Assembly (NCBI RefSeq): GCF_000165485.1
Contig: NC_014623.1
Span: 1,383,501-1,447,500, forward strand
Origin: Stigmatella aurantiaca DW4/3-1
GTDB taxonomy: Bacteria; Myxococcota; Myxococcia; Myxococcales; Myxococcaceae
Direction: 5' to 3'
DNA length: 64,000 nucleotides
Under the pieces are notes generated by a model, which saw only the letters and a program-made list of their open reading frames with translations, was not told the origin of the DNA and ran no database searches. The translations under genes were made by a program, and so were the position numbers. Shown here one piece after another: positions 1 through 9,000 of this stretch (positions are counted from its first letter, which is position 1; the number at the start of each line of letters is the position of its first letter).

Positions 1-3000
1 GGCTGACGTACCGGGAACTCGATGAGCACGCCTCGCGCGTCGCCTGGCGCCTGCGCCAGCTGGGCGTTCAGCGAGAGGCGCGCATCGGGGTGGGCATCGG
101 CAAGTCCGTGGAACTCATCGTGGGCATGCTGGGCGTGCTCAAGGCGGGGGGCGCATACCTGCCGCTGGACCTCAATTATCCAGCCGAGCGGCTCGCCTAC
201 CTCGTGAGAGATGCGTCGCCCGCCGCGATTCTCAACGTGGGGGTGGATCCGATCCCGGACACCGCCATCCCGCGCATCGACGTCTCCCAGGTCATGGCCG
301 GGGAGAAGGCGCCCCCTGGGTTCGTGCCAGAGCCCGTTCTGATGGAGAACCTGGCTTACGCCATCTACACGTCCGGTTCGACGGGGGCACCCAAGGGCGT
401 GCTCGTCTCGCACCGGAACATGATGAACCTGGTCGCCTGGTACGTCGAGGACGCCCAGCTCACCGCGGAGGACCGGGTCACGCAGGCCTGCAGCACCACG
501 TTCGACGTCTCGGTCATGGACATTTGGCCGACGCTCGTGACCGGCGCCGCGCTCTATCTCGTCTCGCCCGAGCTGCTCTTGAGCCCCTCGGAGTTGCCGC
601 GCTGGCTGACGGAGCGCCAGATGACGGTGAGCTTCCTTCCGACGCCGATTGCCGAGGCAGCGCTCGCGCTCAAGTGGCCCGAGTCCTCCAAGCTCCGGCT
701 GATGATCACGGGCGGTGATCGCCTCCACGTTTTCCCCCCGCCAGACGTCCGTTTTCAGCTCATGAACATCTACGGCCCTGCCGAGACGACCGTGGCCTCC
801 ACGGCCGCCATCTTCGAGCCGGGGCTTCAGGAGGGGCTGCCTTCCATTGGTCGGCCGGTCGCCAACGACCGCATCTACATCCTGGACCGCTCGCAGCGGC
901 CGGTCGCCCCTGGAATCCTGGGCGAGCTGTACATTGGTGGCATCGGTGTCTCCCGTGGATATCTGAACAGGCCCGAGCTCACCGCCACCCGGTTCGTGCC
1001 GGATCCGTTCTCCGGTGAGCCTGGGGCGCGGATGTACGCCAGTGGTGACCTCGCGCACTTCCTCCCGGATGGAAACCTGGCGTTCCACGGCCGCTTGGAC
1101 CGCCAGGTCCAGGTCCGAGGTGTCCGTGTGGAGCTCGGGGAGATCGAGGCCACGCTGGCCGAGCACCCTGGTGTCAGCGCCGCCGCCGTGGTGAGCGAGG
1201 GGCACCAGCAGAATGGCGACGTGCGTTTGATCGCCTTCGCCGCCTGCGCCGCGCCGAACCCGCCGGACGCCGATGCCCTCTCGGCTCACCTCTCGAAGAA
1301 GCTGCCCGACGCGTATCTGCCGAGGCGCATCATCGTGATCGGCGAGCTGCCGCTCACGCCGAACGGCAAGGTCGACTACATCAAGCTGGAAGCGCACGCC
1401 AAGGAGTTGCAGGACCGGAAGGAGCGCGTCGCGCCCAGGACGCCCCACGAGGAGATCCTCGCCGGGATCTGGAGCGCGGTGCTGGGACGGGACCAGGTGG
1501 GCGTGGAAGATGACTTCTTCGCGCTCGGCGGCCACTCGCTCAAGGCGACGCAGGTCATCGCGCGTGCCCGCGAGGCGTTCGGCGTCGAGCTGCCGGTCCG
1601 GGCGATCTTCGAACGGAGGACGATCGCGCTCCTCGCCGAGGCCGTCTCCGGGCAGGCGGGCGCCGCCGCGCCGATTCCGCGCATCGATCTGTCAGGGGAC
1701 GTCCACCTTGCCCCTGGGCAGGAGAGCCTGTGGTTCATTGATGCGCTGGGCGGGAGCAGCGCCGCGTACAACGTGCCGCTCGTGATGCAGCTCAACGGGG
1801 TGCTCGACCTCACGGCGGTCTCACGGGCGGTCTCGCTCCTCGTCGAGCGCCATGAGGCGCTCCGCACCACTTTTCATGAGCAGTTGGGGACACCCGTTCA
1901 GCGGATCCATCCAGCCCCCGTCTCCCCGCTCTCGTGCGAGGAGGTCTCCGCGGAGGTGCTCGAGCAGCGGATCGCGGAGGAGATCGCCACGCCCTTCTCG
2001 CTGACGGCGGGTCCGCTGTTCCGGGCCCGGCTCTTCCGGGTGGCGCCAGAGAAGCACACCCTGGTCTTCAACCTGCACCACATCGTGGTGGACGCATGGT
2101 CGCTCGGCGTCATGCTCCGGGAGTTCTGCACGGCGTACAGCGTGTTCACGGGCGGAGGCACGCCTGCGCTGCCCGCGCTGCCGATCCGCTATGCCGACTG
2201 GGCTGAGTGGCAGCGGCAACGGCTGATTGCGGGCCGGCTTGAAGAGGGCCTGGGCTACTGGAGACAGACCTTGCGGGGCGCCCCCCCGCTGCTCACGCTG
2301 CCAGGGGATCGCGCCCGTCCGACGCGCCAGAGCTTCCGGGGCAAGACACACGCCTTCGTCCTGGATGCCGAGATTGGGCGCCGCCTTGGGACGCTCTCGA
2401 GGAACTCGGGGGCCTCGCTGTTCATGACGCTCCTGAGCGCCTTCGCGGCGTACCTCGGACGGCTCAGCGGCCAGGATGATCTGGTGATCGGCTCGCCCTC
2501 GGCCAACCGGGACCGGAGCGAGACGGAGGAGGTCATTGGCTACTTCCTCAACACGATCGCGCTGCGCATGGATCTGTCTGGGGATCCGTCTTTCACGGAA
2601 CTCCTCCAGCGTGTCCGCAAGGTGGCGCTCGACGGCTTCGTGTACCAGGACATCCCCTTCGAGAAGGTGGTGGCCGCGCTCGAGCTGCCTCGTGCCCTGT
2701 CGCACAACCCCTTGTTCCAGGTGATGTTCGCCCTCCAGGGGCAGAGCGGGGGAGAGATTCAGCTCCCGGGGGTTCGCGCCACCCTGCCCACGCCCGACAG
2801 CCCGACGTCGAAGTTCGATCTCACGCTCTTCGTCGAGCCTCGGGAGGACGACGCCTTCGCTTGCCTCCTCGAGTACAACACCGACATCTTCGATGAGGAT
2901 CGGATCCACCGGATGGCCGCGCACCTGGTCCGGGTGCTCGAGGCCGTGGCCGAGGAGCCTGAGCTGCGCATCTCGGAAATCCCCCTCTTGTCCTCCGAGG

Positions 3001-6000
3001 AGCGGCAGCTGATCGCGCAGCTCGGCCAGCCGGGCCGCCCGTATGACGGCCGGACGCTGCTGGAGCTGTTCGAGAAACAGGCGGAGAAGACGCCCGATGC
3101 GGCTGCCCTCGAGCATCGGGGGGAAGTGAAGACCTATCGCCAGCTCAGCCATGAGGCTGGGCTCCTCGCTGACCGGCTCGCCGAGCTGGGGGCGGGCCCG
3201 GACGTCAGGGTGGCCCTCTGCCTGGATCGTTCGAGCACGGCGATGGTGTCCGTCCTTGCGATCTTCAAGGCCGGTGCCACGTATGTCCCGATCGATCCCA
3301 CCGAGTCACCCGAGCGCCTCCGTTTCATTCTGGGGGACGCGAAGGCCCGCATCCTCGTCACGGAGAAGAAGTACCGCGAGCTGAGCACCCTGCCCGGGGT
3401 CGAGTGCCTCTGGGTGGACGGCGGCGCTGCGCCCGCGGTGAAGGCCCCGCGGCCCAAGGTGGAGCCTCACCACCTCGCCTGCGTCCTCTATGCCTCGGGG
3501 GCTGGGGGGGAGCCCAAGGGCGTCGCCATGCCGCACCGGGCGTTGGGCAACCTGGTGGCGTGGCACACCGCTCAGTCCCGGCGCCTGCGGACGCTCCAGT
3601 ACGCCGTGCTCAACACGGGGGCCTCGCTCCAGGAGATCTTCTCCACCTGGTGTTCGGGAGGCACCCTGGTTCTGGACAGTGATGCCCACCGGCTCGCCCC
3701 TCTGGCGCTCGTTCAGCTCCTCGAAGAGGCTCGCATCCAACGCCTCTTCCTTCCGGCGGGAGCGCTCCATCCCCTCGCGCATGAGGCCGTGAACACGGCC
3801 CGGCCGGTGTCTCGCTTGGAGGAGGTCATCACCGCGGGCGAGCAGCTCCGGATCACCGAGTCCATCCGAGGGTGGTTCGCGGCCAGCAGCAAGAGGCTTC
3901 GCAGCCAGTACACCCTCGCGGAAGCCTCCGTCGCCGCGGCGCATGATCTCACCGGCAGCCCCGAAAGTTGGCCGGGGCTCCCCCCCATTGGCCGGCCGAT
4001 CCCCAACACCGCCGTCCACCTGCTGGACGCCCACCAGCGCCCTGTCCCCGTTGGCGTGCCTGGCGAAATCTACATCTCCGGGGCCTGCCTCGCCGATGGC
4101 TACCTGGCACGGCCAGAGCTCACCGCGGAGCGCTTCCTCGAGCTCAGCGTCGATCCTCCCGTTCGTGCGTTCCAGACGGGTGATCTCGGACGGCTGCGCC
4201 GGGACGGAACGATCGAGTTCCTTGGGCGCGCGGACGGGCAGATCCTTGTCCGCGGCATCCACGTCGAGCCCGGTGAGGTCGAGCGTGTGCTGTGCGCTCA
4301 TCCCAGCATCCTGGATGCCGTGGTTGTCGCCGCTGGAGATCCCTCGCGAGAGCAACGGCTCGTCGCCTACGTCACACCAGAGACCGCGCGGGCCGATGAG
4401 CTGCCCGCGTTTCTCTCGGCCCGAATCCCCGAGTACATGGTGCCCTCGCAGTTCGTGGCGCTCTCCGCGTTGCCCCGGACGCTGGGAGGCAAGGTGGAAC
4501 GCCGCGCGCTCCCCGCGCCCGGTCAGCCGGGACGGAGAGGGGCCGCCACCGGGCCTCGCACGGCGATGGAGGAACTCGTCGCCCAGGCCTTCGAGCAGGT
4601 GCTGGGGCGGAGCCCCGTGGGCCTCCAGGAAGACTTCTTCCAGATGGGGGGCAACCCCAGTCTGGCGCTGCAGGCCGTCGCGCGCATCAGCGCCGCGGTG
4701 AAGGCCGAGGTCCGGGTTTCGGATCTGCTCAAGAACCCATCCGTCGCTTCCCTGAGCCGGGTGATCAACGAGCGCCACGGCCTCCGGACACCGTCCACCT
4801 CCGGGCTCGAGCACGCCCCGGAGAGCGACCGCATCCCCTTGTCCTTCTCGCAAGAGCGGCTCTGGTTCCTTGAGCAGCTTTATCCGGGCACGGCGGTCCA
4901 CAACCTGTCCACGGCGCTCCGGCTCAGGGGCGCGCTGGATTCGGGCGCGCTCATCGAGAGCCTGACCGGCATCATCCAGCGGCATCCGGTTCTGGGGATG
5001 CGCTTCGTCGAGCGGGACGGCCATGTCTGGCAAGAGTCTCGGGGGCAGGGGGAGGCACCCTTCGAGCTGTCCGTGCCCGGCTCTGTCTCGGCCGAGGAGC
5101 TTCGCCGGTTGCTCGTGGAGGAGGCGGCGCGTCCCTTCGATCTGGCCAACGGTCCGCTTTTCCGCACGCGGCTCTTCCGGCTCGATGACCGTGAGCACGT
5201 CCTGGCCGTGACGATGCACCAGGCGGTGGGCGATCCCGCGTCGCTTCGCGTCTTCGTGCGGGAACTCTCCCAGTTCTACACCGCGCTTGCCTCGGGGCGG
5301 CCGGCATCACTCCCCAAGCTGTCCGTGGACTACCTGCGCTACGCGCGCGAGCAGCGGCGCTACCTCCAAGGGGAGGCGCTGGAGGCGCGGCTGGGTTACT
5401 GGAAGCAGACCCTCAACGGTGCGCCTGGGGCGCTGGGCCTGCCCGCGGACCGGCTGCGGCCGCCACAGCCCAGCTTCCGGGGTGCCACGCAACGGCTTGC
5501 ACTCAGCCGTGGTCTGAGCAAGGGGCTCGAGACGCTGAGCCATCGCTTGGGTGTGGCGGGAGTCGAAGTCCTCTTGAGCGGCTTCGCCGCCTATCTCTCG
5601 CGCATCACGGGACAGGAGGACATCGTCATCGGTCTGCCGGTGGCCCACCGTGAGCGTGCGGAGTTCAAGCCGCTGATCGGCCATTTCGAGGGGGCCCTGC
5701 CGATCCGTATCAACCTGTCCTCCAACCCCACCTTCGAGGAGCTCATTGCCCGCGTGCGCTATGCCACCCTGGGCGCGTACGCCAACCGGGACGTTCCGCT
5801 CGAGAAGATTGTCGAAGTGGCCGATACCGAGCGGGATCTGAGCCAGACGCCCTTGTTCCAGGTCGTGCTCGCGCTCCACGACGCGTCCGAGGGCCGCGTG
5901 AGCCTCCCGGCGCTCAGCTTGGAGCCGCTCAGCCTGGAGTTGGGGACCGCGAAGTTCGACCTCGCGCTCCTCTTCGAGCCTGTGGCCGGTGAGCTGACGG

Positions 6001-9000
6001 GCGTGATCGAGTACAGCACGGACCTCTTCGACGCGGACCGCATCGAGCGGATGGCGGGGCACATCCTGACGGTCTTCGAGGATGCCATGGCCTACCCTGG
6101 GAAGCGGCTCTCGGAGCTCTTGCTCCTCCCCGCGGAAGAGCGAAAGGCCGTCTCCGCGTTGGCCAAGGGGCGGGTGCTCCCTCCGGCCCGTCAGGTTCCC
6201 GTCCACAAGCTGGTGGAGGAGCAAGCGCAACGCGCGCCGGACTCGATCGCGCTCGAACTGGGCGGAGCGGTCCTGACGTACGGCGAGCTCAACGAGCGGG
6301 CGAACCGCGCCGCGCACCAACTCATGGACTTCGGGGCCGGGCCCGAGAAGCTGGTCGCGCTGGCGGTCCCGCGCTCCTTCGAGCTGATCATCGGCCTGCT
6401 CGCGATCTGGAAGGCGGGAGCAGCCTACGTCCCGCTCGACCTTTCGTATCCGAAGGCCCGGCTCGACACCATCTTCGAGGACTCGGGTGCCAGGCTCCTC
6501 GTGAGCACACACGCCGCCGAGGCCAAATGGCGTGCACCGCACGCGCGCACGCTCTGGCTCGATGATCCCCCGGCCTCCGGACGCGGTGGGAATCCGGACA
6601 GCGGCGTCCGCATGGAGAATGCGGCCTACGTCATCTACACATCGGGGTCCACGGGACAGCCGAAGGGCGTCATTCTCGAGCACCGAGGGCTCGCGAACGT
6701 CATCGAGATGCAGCGGCACGAGCTTGCCGCTGACTCCAGTTGCGTCATGCTTCAGTTCTCTTCGATCTCCTTCGACGTGTCGGTGTGGGAGATCGTCATG
6801 GCCCTGGCCAACGGGGGGAGGCTCGTGCTGGCCCCGGCGGACACGTTGCTCGCGGGTGAAGAGCTGGCCAAGGTGCTGATCAACCACCGGGTCACGCACA
6901 TGGTGCTGCCCCCGACTTCCTACGCGGCGCTGCCCGCCGATCGGGAGTACCCCTCGCTCCGGCTTCTGCTCTCGGCGGGCGAGGCCCTCCCTCCAGAGGT
7001 CGTGAACACGTGGGCCAAGCCCAGCGTGCAGTTCGTCAACGCGTACGGTCCGACGGAGGTGACCATCATCTGCACGCTCGGCCAGTGCAAGCAGGGGGAT
7101 CCCGGCGCTCCGACGATCGGCCGGCCTGCCTTGAACCTGGAAGGGTATGTCCTCGACAGCCACGGCGAACTGCTCCCCATCGGCGTTCCGGGAGAGCTTC
7201 ACCTGGGGGGCATCGGGGTGGCCCGGGGTTATTTGAACCGCGATGAACTCACCCGGCAGAAGTTCATCCCCCATCCGTTCAAGCCCTCCGAGCGGTTGTA
7301 CCGGAGTGGAGACTTGGTGCGGTGGCGCAAGGACGGCAACCTCGAGTACCTCGGGCGCATTGATCACCAGGTCAAGCTGCGCGGCTACCGGATCGAGCTG
7401 GGTGAGATCGAAGCGGTGCTCGCCACCCACGCAGGGGTCGCGAAGGCGGTGGTCATCGTCCATGCCGCTGGGGCCTCTGGCGGAGTGAAGCTCCTGGTGG
7501 CCTATGTGGTCCCGGCTGGGCCGGTGGACGCGCACGCCATCCGGGATCACGCCAGGAAGCGTCTCCCGGAGTTCATGGTGCCCTCCGAGATCATCCTGAT
7601 GGAGGAGCTCCCCCTCACCTCCAGTGGCAAGGTGGACAAGAAGCGTCTGCCGCCGCCGCGTCTGGAGGAGCACGAGGCCCGTGCGTCTTTCGAGGCCCCC
7701 CGTACTCCCACGGAGCAGACCCTGGCGGCGCTCTGGGAGGAACTGCTCGAGAGGCGCCCGATTGGCACTGGGGACAACTTCTTCCAGCTGGGGGGCCACT
7801 CGCTCCTGGCGGCCCAGGTGATGAGCCGTGTCCGGAGGGCCTTTGGCGTCGAGGTGCCACTCTCCGCCATCTTCGAGCAGCCAACGCTCGCGGCCCTGGC
7901 CTCGGTGATCGCGGCCAAGGAGGCCGCGCCGCAACTCCCGCCGCTGGTGCGGCTGAAAGGAACGGGAGACCGTCCGCTCTCGTTCTCGCAAGAGCGCCTG
8001 CGCTTCCTCGCGGAACTCGAGGGAGACAGTGCGGCGTACAACATCCCGATTGCGCTCTCCCTGCGAGGACAGCTCAACGAGGGCGCGCTGTCGCGCAGCC
8101 TCAAGCGGGTGGTGGATCGTCACCAGCCCCTGCGCACCCGCTTCCCGCTCGTGGATGGCCAGCCGGTGGCCCGTCTGATCGAGGGGGACCTGCCCCTGGT
8201 GACGGAGGATCTCCGCCGCCCGGGCGCGCCACCGCTCGACCAGCGCCTGAGGGAAGAGTCCTCCCGTCCCTTCGTGCTCGAGAGCGGTCCCGTTGTCCGC
8301 GCGCACCTGTTCAAGACCGCCGAGCAGGAGCATGTGCTCCTGGTGGTGATGCACCACATCGTGTCTGACGGCTGGTCGTTCGGCGTCATGATGCGCGAGA
8401 TCTCGCAGCTCTACGCGGCGGAGGTGCGAGGGGAGACGCTGGCGCTCCCAGAGCTTCCGATTCAGTACGCGGACTACGCGGCGTGGCAGCGGAGCTGGCT
8501 CGATGGACACGTCCGTGACCAGCAGCTCGCCTATTGGCGGGGCGCGCTCGCGGGGGCTCCGGCCGTTCTGGAGCTTCCGGCGGATCGGCCCCGGCCCATC
8601 GTCCGGAGCCATCGCGGCTCGGTCGAACCCCTGGAGTTGGAGCGCGGCGCGGTGCAAGCGCTCACCGCGCTCTGCCGCCAGGAGGGCGTGACGGCCTACA
8701 TGGCGCTCCTCGCGGCATTCGGCGCCTACCTGGGCCGTGTGAGCGGGCAGGACGATGTGGTCATCGGCTCGCCCTTCGCGGGCCGCCGGATCGCCGAGAC
8801 GGAGCCGTTGATTGGCTTCTTCGTGAACACGCTGCCGCTCCGCGTCGATCTCGGTGGGGATCCGTCCTTTGTCGAACTCATCCAGCGCGTGCGGCGCCAG
8901 GTGCTCGCGGCCCACGAGAACCAGGACGTTCCCTTCGAGAAGCTCGTCGAGGTGCTCAACCCGGAGCGTGCCCTGGGAACGAGCCCGATCTTCCAGGTCA

